Below are positions 1-5,557 of a stretch of 9,790 nucleotides of DNA, piece by piece. How positions within the stretch are numbered: the first letter of the stretch is position 1; each line of letters starts with the position of its first letter. The stretch lies in assembly GCA_030691805.1 (NCBI GenBank), contig JAUYDP010000430.1, positions 1-9,790 of the forward strand, in the 5' to 3' direction. The DNA is from Dehalococcoidia bacterium (GTDB lineage Bacteria > Chloroflexota > Dehalococcoidia > JAUYDP01). The notes below the pieces were generated by a model. That model was not told the origin of the DNA and made no database searches. It saw only the letters and a program-made list of their open reading frames with translations. The translations under genes and the position numbers were made by a program.

Positions 1-10
1 CCTCTAGAAT

Positions 11-30
11 TCCGGCTAAGAGGCGCCGGA
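11..30 (-). terminator. Hairpin directly after hicA stop, possible weak terminator
   Basis: Read on the minus strand, the hicA TAA stop (34-32) is followed almost at once by a perfect 6-bp stem, TCCGGC/GCCGGA (arms 30-25 and 16-11), with an 8-nt loop. Only a short, mixed ATTCT follows the stem, so there is no proper U-tract. It may end the hicBA transcript or only stabilise its 3' end. Confidence 0.35.
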
Positions 31-31
31 T

Positions 32-256
32 TTACTGTAGCTCCATAAAACCTTCAATGGATAGGCCAGCGCCATCTAGGATAACTGCAAGGGTCCCAGT
101 GTCTATACGCTTGTGATTGGGGACCACGACCTGGGCATAGGGATCGTCCCGACGGAGAATTATGTGGCTTCCTCTTTGCCTTTTGATGTAGAATCCCGCT
201 CTTTGAAGTGCCCTTACTACCTCAGAGCCAGAAAGGCTCCGCGGCAGCTTGGTCAC
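32..256 (-). CDS. hicA: HicA-family toxin (mRNA interferase)
   Basis: This 74-aa protein matches the HicA/YcfA family (type II toxin-antitoxin toxin), a small dsRBD-fold ribonuclease that cleaves mRNA and is neutralised by HicB. Visible hallmarks are the N-terminal SGSEVVRALQRAGF helix (9-22), the RQRGSHIILRR strand (26-36) with the catalytic His at position 31 in GSH, and the conserved VVVPNHKRIDTGTL segment (43-56) before a C-terminal helix. The length is normal for the family and no disruption is visible. The start is GTG (256-254), which overlaps the hicB stop as GTGA, so the two genes are translationally coupled with the antitoxin gene first. The family call is secure. Toxicity in this host is inferred. 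Confidence 0.9.
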   Translation of the reverse strand: MTKLPRSLSGSEVVRALQRAGFYIKRQRGSHIILRRDDPYAQVVVPNHKRIDTGTLAVILDGAGLSIEGFMELQ

Positions 257-480
257 TTGGTCATGACCTCAACCTCTACCTCGACTGATTCCTTCCCTAT
301 CTCGACAGGAACGGCTATCCCGTCTTCGAGAAGCGCTTCTAAATAGACTTCCGCCGCTTCTTTAATGTTCCTCAGCGCTTGGTCTTTGGTCTCCCCTTGG
401 GAAACACATCCCCTTAAGGCTGGACAGTAGGCTACATAACCTGACTCCTGCCCCTTCTCGATGATTACCGTGTATTTCAT
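253..480 (-). CDS. hicB: HicB-family antitoxin
   Basis: A 75-aa HicB-like antitoxin with the partial RNase H fold seen in this family: MKYTVIIEK (1-9), the core motif YVAYCPALRGCVSQGETKDQ (15-34), then an amphipathic helix ALRNIKEAAEVYLEALLEDG (35-54). It binds and inhibits HicA. The C-terminus is short and acidic (VEVEVEV), with no helix-turn-helix or ribbon-helix-helix domain. This is the short HicB type, so autoregulation through its own DNA-binding domain is not evident. ATG at 480-478 is the only sensible start. No clear Shine-Dalgarno sequence precedes it, because the upstream minus-strand sequence is AT-rich (AACTGATCATATC). The gene lies about 50 bp downstream of the tRNA-Gln 3' end on the same strand, so read-through from the tRNA promoter is possible. 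Confidence 0.9.
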   Translation of the reverse strand: MKYTVIIEKGQESGYVAYCPALRGCVSQGETKDQALRNIKEAAEVYLEALLEDGIAVPVEIGKESVEVEVEVMTK

Positions 481-529
481 GATATGATCAGTTTCAAGGC
501 CAATGTTAAAAGCCGGTAGAAAACCTGGC

Positions 530-603
530 TGGCTGGGGATCCAGGATTCGAACCTGGGCCCACGGATCCAGAGTCCGCTGTCCTACCGCTAGACCAATCC
601 CCA
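530..603 (-). tRNA. tRNA-Gln (anticodon CTG), CCA encoded
   Basis: The minus strand folds into a complete cloverleaf. The acceptor stem TGGGGAT pairs with ATCCCCA (603-597 with 540-534). The D-stem is GTCT/GGAC. The anticodon stem GCGGA/TCCGT encloses the loop CTCTGGA, which gives anticodon CTG (Gln, codon CAG). The T-arm is CCAGG-TTCGAAT-CCTGG and the variable loop is 4 nt. The discriminator is G at 533, and a genomically encoded CCA follows at 532-530. The mature body is 71 nt plus CCA. All stems pair, with normal G-T wobbles, so the gene looks functional. Confidence 0.96.
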
Positions 604-613
604 GTACACAACT

Positions 614-643
614 ATATTATCAACCAAGCCGGAAGATTGTCAA
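614..643 (-). promoter_or_regulatory. Sigma70-type promoter of tRNA-Gln
   Basis: On the minus strand a perfect TTGACA (643-638) is followed after 18 bp by TAATAT (619-614), preceded by an extended-type TG. Read instead as GATAAT, the spacer is 16 bp. The -10 box lies about 11 bp before the tRNA 5' end at 603, which is the expected position. The string TGATAATATAG recurs upstream of the dehydratase-family gene on the same strand at 9309-9299. Confidence 0.75.
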
Positions 644-674
644 CGGCGGCCCCCGCCAACAGCCTAAAAAAAGC

Positions 675-702
675 TTGACAGCCTGGGGGGGAGGTATACT
701 AT
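675..702 (+). promoter_or_regulatory. Promoter for the 831-3724 operon, with G7 tract in spacer
   Basis: A perfect TTGACA (675-680) is followed by GCCT, seven Gs (685-691), AGG, and then overlapping -10 candidates. These are TATACT (695-700, 14-bp spacer, better box but spacer too short) and TACTAT (697-702, 16-bp spacer). The transcription start would be near 709, giving a leader of about 120 nt before ATG 831. A homopolymer inside the spacer makes promoter strength sensitive to slippage. Confidence 0.6.
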
Positions 703-717
703 AGTCTAAGATTTTGG

Positions 718-813
718 AGAATCTAAACTATTACCAGCTTACACGTTAGCCCCAAGACGTAATTGCGAACGGGAATTGCCTCTTGACGAAAGCCGAGAGT
801 CTGATTAGATTCT
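718..813 (+). other. 5' leader with 9-bp long-range complementarity
   Basis: AGAATCTAA (718-726) is perfectly complementary to TTAGATTCT (805-813), which ends 6 nt before the Shine-Dalgarno GGAGG (820-824). The first strand can also pair locally with AGATT at 709-713 (AGATT/AATCT with a short loop), so two mutually exclusive folds are possible. This is seen in the sequence. A regulatory role is inference. The second strand also overlaps the candidate downstream -10 box. Confidence 0.35.
783..811 (+). promoter_or_regulatory. Possible second, start-proximal promoter
   Basis: TTGACG (783-788) is separated by exactly 17 bp from TAGATT (806-811, 4 of 6 matches to TATAAT). Transcription would start near 818, giving a leader only about 13 nt long with the Shine-Dalgarno GGAGG almost at its 5' end. 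It is weaker by match than the upstream TTGACA promoter but has better spacing. Confidence 0.4.
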
Positions 814-819
814 GAACAC

Positions 820-824
820 GGAGG
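820..824 (+). promoter_or_regulatory. Shine-Dalgarno GGAGG for the 831 gene
   Basis: GGAGG lies 6 nt before ATG 831, which is ideal spacing and fixes the start of this gene. Confidence 0.85.
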
Positions 825-830
825 TCTAAT

Positions 831-2198
831 ATGAGAGGTTCGCGATGGGGATGGTTCTCCGGGATGACACTTCTCGTCCTGGTAGCCTTGGTAGTCACGG
901 CTTTCAGCGTCTCAGCCGGAAGTGGTCTGCTGGGACTGATGCCTCAAGGAACCCTTCAGGTGACCTTGGTCTCGCCTAGTGGGACTCCAGCGTCACCAAG
1001 TGCACCCCCTACACCTATGGCAGTGGTTCCCTCCAAGCCTGTCCCGCCAGCTGGTCCTGCACAACCAGACTCGCCTCCTAAAGCCGGTGCAACCGCCACA
1101 GCAACCCCTAACGCAGCGGGAGGCACGCCTCCTACGTCAATTCCTGGGACAAGGCCGACGTCAGTTCCGACGCCGGGTAGCGCCGCGCCTCGCCCAACTT
1201 ATGAAGCCGTTCCCACGCCCGGAGCCTCCAGCCCTTATAAGATGACTCGTGAGGTGCAGGTTATCGAGAACAAGTTGGGGGTGAACTTCTCAAGTTGGGA
1301 TATGTCCAGTGAGGGGCTCTTCTTGGGGAAACTCAATGGCCAAACGGTGCAGGAGAATGATGGGGTCTCAGTCCTCCTAGAGGATGCTTGGGAAGCTTTC
1401 TTGGACGGCCGTGCTCCTCAACTAGTCTCGCCGAACTCGATAGAGGCTCAACCATCAGGGAACGGCAAGTCCGTCCTTGTTAGCCGATACATACCTGGGC
1501 GGCGCGCGGAAATCTACGTGCTTGACCGCACTACCGGAGAGCAGAACAAAGTTGCGGATGGAGAAGCGGTACCGGCTCGTTGGGTTGGCACCAGTGACAT
1601 CGCTTATAGTGATGGCGTCTCACTCCGACGTAAGAACCCTCAAACTGGTTTGCAGATAGACACACCGCTTTTGCCGGTGCAGCGGCCGACTCCAGCAAAA
1701 CAGATATACCAGACCTATTTGTATTCCCCTGGAGGAGATAAGCTAGCATATGCGGACGGTTTAAACCTATGGCTAATGAACAGCGACGGCAGTCAGAGGA
1801 CTATCCTAACCCGTAACTTCAGCAGTTCGTCTTTGTTCAGGCCGAACATGGCATGGTCAGCGGACGGCAGCAAGTTAGCCTATACCGCGTGGCTGTCAAC
1901 GGACGACCGGCGCCCCCAACTATGGGTAATCGGTGGTGACGGGAGTTTACCCAAGTTGTTAGCCCAGGGCTTTGCTGGCGAATTCTCTAGACCGTCATGG
2001 TTCCCCGACGGGCAGGCGGTACTGTTCGGTTCCTATTCGGGCGGAGGCACTGGGGAGGTTCGGGTAGCTAAGACGGATGGAAGTGGACTTCTATCGCTAT
2101 TCCAGGGCCTGAAGCCAGAGCTATCACCTGACGGACGGAAGGTCGCTTTTCAGCGAAACGAGAAAGAACTTCGGGTTGCCTTTCTGGGCACGCCATAG
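831..2198 (+). CDS. Exported TolB-like beta-propeller protein with Pro/Thr/Ala-rich linker
   Basis: A 455-aa exported protein. Residues 11-29 form a hydrophobic signal or membrane anchor after a basic N-terminus (MRGSRW). Residues 48-136 are a low-complexity linker rich in Pro, Thr, Ser, Gly and Ala (PSAPPTPM..., PTSVPTPGSAAPRPT), typical of an extended cell-wall spacer. Residues ~140-452 carry repeated WD40-like/PD40 (TolB-type) blades: SPGGDKLAYADGLNLWLMNSDGS (from 299), SADGSKLAYTAW...LWVIGGDGS (343-372), FPDGQAVLFGS...VRVAKTDGSG (391-419) and SPDGRKVAFQ (432-441). The blades before residue 290 are degenerate. No catalytic motif is visible, so binding or scaffolding outside the membrane is the likely role. 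It is followed 47 bp downstream by the SpoIID-PA14 gene on the same strand, probably one operon. It is not TolB itself: no Tol/Pal genes are nearby and TolB lacks such a linker. Confidence 0.8.
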   Translation: MRGSRWGWFSGMTLLVLVALVVTAFSVSAGSGLLGLMPQGTLQVTLVSPSGTPASPSAPPTPMAVVPSKPVPPAGPAQPDSPPKAGATATATPNAAGGTPPTSIPGTRPTSVPTPGSAAPRPTYEAVPTPGASSPYKMTREVQVIENKLGVNFSSWDMSSEGLFLGKLNGQTVQENDGVSVLLEDAWEAFLDGRAPQLVSPNSIEAQPSGNGKSVLVSRYIPGRRAEIYVLDRTTGEQNKVADGEAVPARWVGTSDIAYSDGVSLRRKNPQTGLQIDTPLLPVQRPTPAKQIYQTYLYSPGGDKLAYADGLNLWLMNSDGSQRTILTRNFSSSSLFRPNMAWSADGSKLAYTAWLSTDDRRPQLWVIGGDGSLPKLLAQGFAGEFSRPSWFPDGQAVLFGSYSGGGTGEVRVAKTDGSGLLSLFQGLKPELSPDGRKVAFQRNEKELRVAFLGTP

Positions 2199-2245
2199 CA
2201 GCCGATCAGAATGCGGAATACATTGAGAGGAGGCACGTACCCAAG

Positions 2246-3724
2246 ATGACAAGGAGAAGCTCACTACTCTTCCTGGCGCCCCTCCTTCTCTTGGCATTGT
2301 CTTTTACATTCTTAGCCCCGTCCAGCATAGCTTCGCCGAGCACAATCAGGGTATGGATAAGTGATATCGGCCCAAATGAAGTTCGGACCGTCTCATTCGA
2401 GGATGACTACGTAAAGCGTGTGACTGAGGTCGAGCTCGGCAGCGGACACGCGCGTCAGGCGTTATTCGCTGTTGCCATAGCTGTTCGTTCTATAGCATGG
2501 AACCGCGTAATTCACCCTCTGTTCGCTGATAGGCAGTACCCAGCAGATGTCAATGATTATAACCCACAACGATACATCTACAACTTGTCCTGGGGTTCGG
2601 ACGTTGACAGCGTTGTGAATAACAGCAAAGGTAACTTCGTTGCTTACAAGGATGACTCGGCCAAGGGGAACCCGGCTTTCACCACCAATTTCGCTTACAC
2701 GGGCAACCCAACCAAGGCTGGAACCGATACTAATCCCGGTAACGTGCCAAACCTGACGCAACCCCCTTACTCAGACTACTTGAAGAGCACATCAAATCCT
2801 CCAGACTACGGATACCCGCCTCGAAGCAATACGGGGCTGTCCCAAACCGGGGCCGAAGCTTGGGCCAATCATGATGTGAATAGCGGTGGTGGTGCTATCT
2901 GGCCGCAACTGATGAATCAGTTCTTCACCGATGTGGATCTCCAGGTGGACGGCACCAACGTGTCGGGTGGCTCATTCATAGGATACTACTACAACATAGA
3001 TAGCAACAATAACTGCAGCTATGTGAACTATAAGTACGACGCTTATATCAACTCCGACTGGGGAAATGGTTCCGCTTGGCCCGGGGTAGTAGGATCAGAT
3101 AGGTTCTGCATAGCCTGGTATGGCACGGCCTACTTCCCTTACACGGGCTGGTACACTTTCTATACAACCAACGACGATGGAGTGTGGCTGCAAGTTGACA
3201 ATAAACAGGTCATAGACTCCTGGGTTTTTCAAAACGACAAACGTAGCGGCATGATCTATCTTACCGCAGGCAATCACAACATTGCCTTCTGGTACTTCGA
3301 GAACTATGGTGGTGCCAAAGTCAAGCTGGCTTGGCTGCCCACAGAGGGGCTAATCGGAGAGTACCACAGTGGCAGCACTAACCCTTGGAGTTCTCCCATC
3401 ACCATGGTCAGATCCGACGGTGCCCTGCGCTATGACTGGTGGGATGGACAACCGGAATCTCGAGTCTCGCCCGACGTCTTCTCTGTCCGTTGGCGAGGGA
3501 CTATGTATGTCCCGGCGCTTGCTAACTACACCCTCGAAGTCAGGGTAGACGATGGGGTCCAGTTATTCGTTGATGGAGAGTTAATCATAGATCAATGGCG
3601 CGACCAAGGGGCCACTACATTCCAGGCCAATAGAACATTGGGTATAGGTCTTCATTCGATAGATATATGGTATTACGAAAACGCAGGTTATGCCGTATCC
3701 AGATTCAGGGTTTACCCGCCGTAG
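2246..3724 (+). CDS. Secreted SpoIID/LytB-like protein with two PA14 domains
   Basis: A 492-aa exported protein with a classic signal peptide (basic MTRR, hydrophobic 6-24, SIAS|PS near 30). Residues ~33-232 resemble the SpoIID/LytB domain, a lytic transglycosylase that cuts denuded peptidoglycan. DDYVKRVTEVEL...QALFAVAIAVRSIA (53-84) aligns without gaps to the family pattern EDYVxGVVxxEMP...EALKAQAVAARTYA and puts Glu63 at the catalytic Glu. GLSQTGAEAWA (197-207) matches GMSQxGAxxxA, and PQLMNQFFTDVDL (220-232) matches the ILxxYYTGVxL end. The GHG part of that motif is absent (SNTG instead). Two PA14 domains follow: GSFIGYYYN to LAWLP (242-365) and EGLIGEYHS to FRVYPP (367-492), each with the DDGVxLxVDxxxxIDxW signature. 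PA14 domains usually bind carbohydrate. The Shine-Dalgarno AGAGGAGG lies 12 nt before the ATG, a long spacing. It is the second gene of the operon. The PA14 call is firm and the SpoIID call is good but divergent. Confidence 0.82.
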   Translation: MTRRSSLLFLAPLLLLALSFTFLAPSSIASPSTIRVWISDIGPNEVRTVSFEDDYVKRVTEVELGSGHARQALFAVAIAVRSIAWNRVIHPLFADRQYPADVNDYNPQRYIYNLSWGSDVDSVVNNSKGNFVAYKDDSAKGNPAFTTNFAYTGNPTKAGTDTNPGNVPNLTQPPYSDYLKSTSNPPDYGYPPRSNTGLSQTGAEAWANHDVNSGGGAIWPQLMNQFFTDVDLQVDGTNVSGGSFIGYYYNIDSNNNCSYVNYKYDAYINSDWGNGSAWPGVVGSDRFCIAWYGTAYFPYTGWYTFYTTNDDGVWLQVDNKQVIDSWVFQNDKRSGMIYLTAGNHNIAFWYFENYGGAKVKLAWLPTEGLIGEYHSGSTNPWSSPITMVRSDGALRYDWWDGQPESRVSPDVFSVRWRGTMYVPALANYTLEVRVDDGVQLFVDGELIIDQWRDQGATTFQANRTLGIGLHSIDIWYYENAGYAVSRFRVYPP

Positions 3725-3730
3725 GCTGAC

Positions 3731-3750
3731 CGTCAGGCATCTCCCTGACG
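3731..3750 (+). terminator. Hairpin 6 bp after the SpoIID-PA14 stop, possible operon terminator
   Basis: A perfect 7-bp stem CGTCAGG/CCTGACG (3731-3737 and 3744-3750) with loop CATCTC lies just after the stop codon at 3722-3724. The downstream sequence TCATTGCC has no U-tract, so a strong intrinsic terminator is not supported. Position and stem quality make it the best candidate for the operon end. Confidence 0.4.
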
Positions 3751-3802
3751 TCATTGCCAATTTGCCGGGTAAAATTGCATAAGAATAGGCCCGGACCTCT
3801 CG

Positions 3803-3817
3803 GCCAACGTGGTTGGC
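3803..3817. other. Short perfect hairpin
   Basis: GCCAAC (3803-3808) and GTTGGC (3812-3817) form a 6-bp stem around the 3-nt loop GTG. It lies in the gene-free stretch after the operon. No T-tract follows on either strand, so no function is assigned. Confidence 0.35.
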
Positions 3818-4238
3818 TTGGGCCGAAGCACACGGTCTTGACCATCAGTCATTTAATGGACCGACCAGCCGCATAGCGTGTCCTATAATAAAGACAAGGC
3901 GAAATCTGCGTGGCCTCGACAATGGGGGCCGCGGGGTTCATTTTGCCTTTGGTATATTGTCAGTTTCTATGACGACAGACCTGCGAGGCGCTCCTTCATG
4001 ACATGATGTCTCGCCCAATGCTGAAGCACTTGGCACGGAACCAGACTACTGGTTGGTTTCTGACAAACTGCCAGTTGCGTGAGTAGTGGATCATGTAATT
4101 GATCCCAGCTGTGCGCCGACACTGCACCTAAGCGCGTTTCGGGTCCCCACCAAGCTATCCACGAGTTTAAGCAGATGGATCCCATCCCTCCGCTGTCTGC
4201 ATCGAACTGGCTTTGAGCAACCCGCAGTTATTGAAGGC

Positions 4239-4254
4239 CCCGAGCCCTCTCGGG
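4239..4254. other. Perfect 6-bp GC-rich hairpin in gene-free DNA
   Basis: CCCGAG (4239-4244) and CTCGGG (4249-4254) with loop CCCT form a stable stem. It can be extended outward by GGC/GCC pairing (4236-4238 with 4257-4259) around unpaired bases. No T-tract follows, so it is not a good terminator. It could be part of an unrecognised RNA. Confidence 0.35.
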
Positions 4255-4530
4255 TGGCCATCTGGCACTGTTACCTGAAACTCGCGGAGCGTGTCACGAT
4301 GTCTGGCAGCACCAACGCGGGAGCAGCGAAGGGATCGTTCGTGTACGGGTTAATAATAGAGGTGTATAGCGGCTGATTAGACTCCTGCCTGAGGAGCCAA
4401 ACTAAACCCAAATGTCCACCAGCCCGCTCCTTGCGTCCCTCCTCCCCTATAAGTACTCGGCTGAATGCTTGTCCTGAGAACCGAGATTCTACCGCCAGCG
4501 CGCGAACTAGTCTGAAGGCTGCGCACTTGT

Positions 4531-4536
4531 TATAAT
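4531..4536 (+). promoter_or_regulatory. Extended -10 box upstream of the IS remnant (weak)
   Basis: TGTTATAAT contains a perfect TATAAT (4531-4536) with the extended TG at 4528-4529, pointing towards the IS element. No recognisable -35 box stands at the right distance. It lies outside the left inverted repeat, so if active it would read into the transposase remnant. Confidence 0.3.
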
Positions 4537-4574
4537 TAGCAGCGGAGTACCAGGCGTGTCCAACGGAAGGTGGA

Positions 4575-4591
4575 ACCCTAGATCAGCGATT
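4575..4591 (+). repeat. Left terminal inverted repeat of the IS remnant
   Basis: ACCCTAGATCAGCGATT is a perfect 17-bp inverted match to 5455-5471. The biological tip may be one base further in (CCC...). Confidence 0.88.
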
Positions 4592-4658
4592 GCTCTTATC
4601 ATCTCTTCGTGGGTGCAATATAGTGCAGGCAAGATTGATTTCACCCAGGAGGTGAGAG

Positions 4659-5231
4659 ATAGCCACGAGATTTGAGCAAGGGATATTGCCTGTTCTAGTA
4701 GAACAGACCGAGGAGCCGTTGGTAGCCAGAGGGGGATTGGGCATACCCCAGGCCGTGGACAAGGAGCTACCGTTGCCCGGCAGTGGCCGTGGTTACAAAC
4801 CCTCCCAATTTGTAATGCCCGTGCCCTTGATGTTCCATTACAGGGCCATTGCCACCAACCGAGAGGAGGAAGCGAAGGAGGTAGTGGACCTGCACAATCA
4901 GCGCGGGGAGGCGGAGAACTATTTCAAGGAGCTAAAGGCTGGCTTCGGGATGGAGTGGATGCCCTGTGGCGAGAGCTACGCCAATGCCGTCTTCTTCCGC
5001 TTGGGGTTCCTGGCTTATAATCTCTTCCTGGCCCTGAAGATACTGGGGCTACCCACCGAGTGGCGCTCCTACACCATTGGCACGGTGCGCTGGCGGCTCT
5101 ATCAGGTGGCCTGCCGGGTGGTGCACCACGCCCGCCGGGTGGTCCTGAAGATGGCCGCCACCATGGAGAAGGTGGCCCTAATCCGGGGGGTCCGTCGGCG
5201 CTGCTTGGAGGTGGCCTATAACACTTCTTAA
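4659..5231 (+). pseudogene. IS1380-family transposase, central part deleted and start codon apparently lost
   Basis: The remnant encodes ~190 aa in one frame. The first ~58 residues (ATRFEQGILPVLVEQ..., then RGGLGIPQAVDKELPLPG and RGYKPSQFVMP) resemble the N-terminus of IS1380-type transposases. At about 4836-4841 (MFH|YRAIATN) the sequence jumps in frame to the C-terminal part of the DDE domain. There, HNQRGEAENYFKELK fits the Y-(2)-R-(3)-E-(6)-K signature (Arg82, Glu86, Lys93, with His in place of Tyr). ANAVFFRLGFLAYNLFLALK and RWRLYQVACRVVHHARRVVLK are typical of the family end. About 250 residues, including the expected catalytic Asp positions, are missing. A strong AGGAGG (4647-4652) stands 6 nt before ATA at 4659, where ATG is expected. 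The only later start is TTG 4686, with no ribosome binding site. It should be inactive as an enzyme. Confidence 0.85.
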
Positions 5232-5454
5232 ATAGGGACTGCCCCACCCGAACTTACCGGGCCCCCCGAGGGGGAAGCTGTGCTCGAACCTGTGGGGAAG
5301 TGCCTCTTTACCCTTTCCCAGGGGCCAAAACGCCCCTCACGGGGTCCTACCAGCCGCAGGCGAAGGCTCCGCGCATCTTTTGTAGCCCCCGGGCCGGCCC
5401 TCCGAGGCCCCAAAAACCCTTCCGAGTCCTCCCCGGCAAGGGCTCCCCGCCGTA
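5232..5454 (+). other. Non-coding 3' part of the IS remnant with GC-rich hairpins
   Basis: Between the transposase stop and the right inverted repeat lie ~220 bp of C-rich DNA without a gene. Two clear hairpins are visible: a C5/G5 stem at 5262-5274 and AGGGGC/GCCCCT at 5320-5325/5332-5337 with loop CAAAAC. Similar structures could block read-through across the element end, but no T-tract supports a classical terminator. Confidence 0.45.
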
Positions 5455-5471
5455 AATCGCTGATCTAGGGT
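5455..5471 (-). repeat. Right terminal inverted repeat of the IS remnant
   Basis: AATCGCTGATCTAGGGT is the exact reverse complement of 4575-4591. It ends 19 bp before the TTGACA box of the downstream gene. Confidence 0.88.
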
Positions 5472-5490
5472 CGCACGCCACGCACTACTA

Positions 5491-5520
5491 TTGACAGGCC
5501 CCCCCCCGCTGATTTAACAT
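5491..5520 (+). promoter_or_regulatory. Promoter of the DUF11 gene, with C9 tract in spacer
   Basis: A perfect TTGACA (5491-5496) is followed by GG, nine Cs (5499-5507), GCTGATT, and TAACAT (5515-5520, 4 of 6 matches, 18-bp spacer). Transcription would start near 5527, downstream of ATG 5519, which supports GTG 5570 as the real translation start. The homopolymer in the spacer makes this a candidate phase-variable promoter. Confidence 0.55.
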
Positions 5521-5557
5521 GCTGTCATTGATTCTCGGTTCCAAGAAGGGATTCGGG

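Larger units (their letters stand above)
3725..4574. other. About 850 bp without a recognisable gene
   Basis: I see no convincing coding sequence on either strand. The short open frames here (for example 3813-4001 and 4086-4376 on plus, 4185-3967 on minus) have no ribosome binding site with good spacing and no family resemblance. What can be seen are hairpins at 3731-3750, 3803-3817 and 4239-4254, and isolated -10-like TATAAT boxes at 3884-3889 and 4531-4536 (the latter as extended TGTTATAAT) without good -35 partners. It may be decayed gene sequence or hold an unrecognised RNA. I could not match it to RNase P, tmRNA, SRP or 6S RNA features. Confidence 0.5.
4575..5471 (+). mobile_element. Internally deleted IS1380-family element, about 0.9 kb
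   Basis: The element is bounded by perfect 17-bp terminal inverted repeats, ACCCTAGATCAGCGATT at 4575-4591 and its reverse complement at 5455-5471. The two ends enclose one transposase remnant on the plus strand plus short leading and ~220-bp trailing non-coding parts. Full IS1380-family elements are usually near 1.6-1.9 kb with a transposase of ~430-480 aa, so roughly half has been lost, all from inside. The ends remain intact, so it could in principle be moved by a transposase supplied elsewhere, like a MITE-type derivative. No matching short target duplication is visible on the two sides (...GGTGGA before, CGCACG... after). The family comes from the transposase C-terminus. The boundaries come from the repeats. 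Confidence 0.85.

Noticed and set aside
530..603. tRNA-Gln as an integration (att) site for an island
   Set aside because: I found no second copy of the tRNA 3' end in the window and no integrase gene.
644..656. GGCGG-CCC-CCGCC hairpin as a terminator
   Set aside because: It sits between two divergent promoters, where nothing needs terminating, and no T-tract follows on either strand.
4086..4376. 96-aa open frame in the gene-free region
   Set aside because: No Shine-Dalgarno sequence, no similarity to a family I recognise, and an amino-acid composition like random translation.
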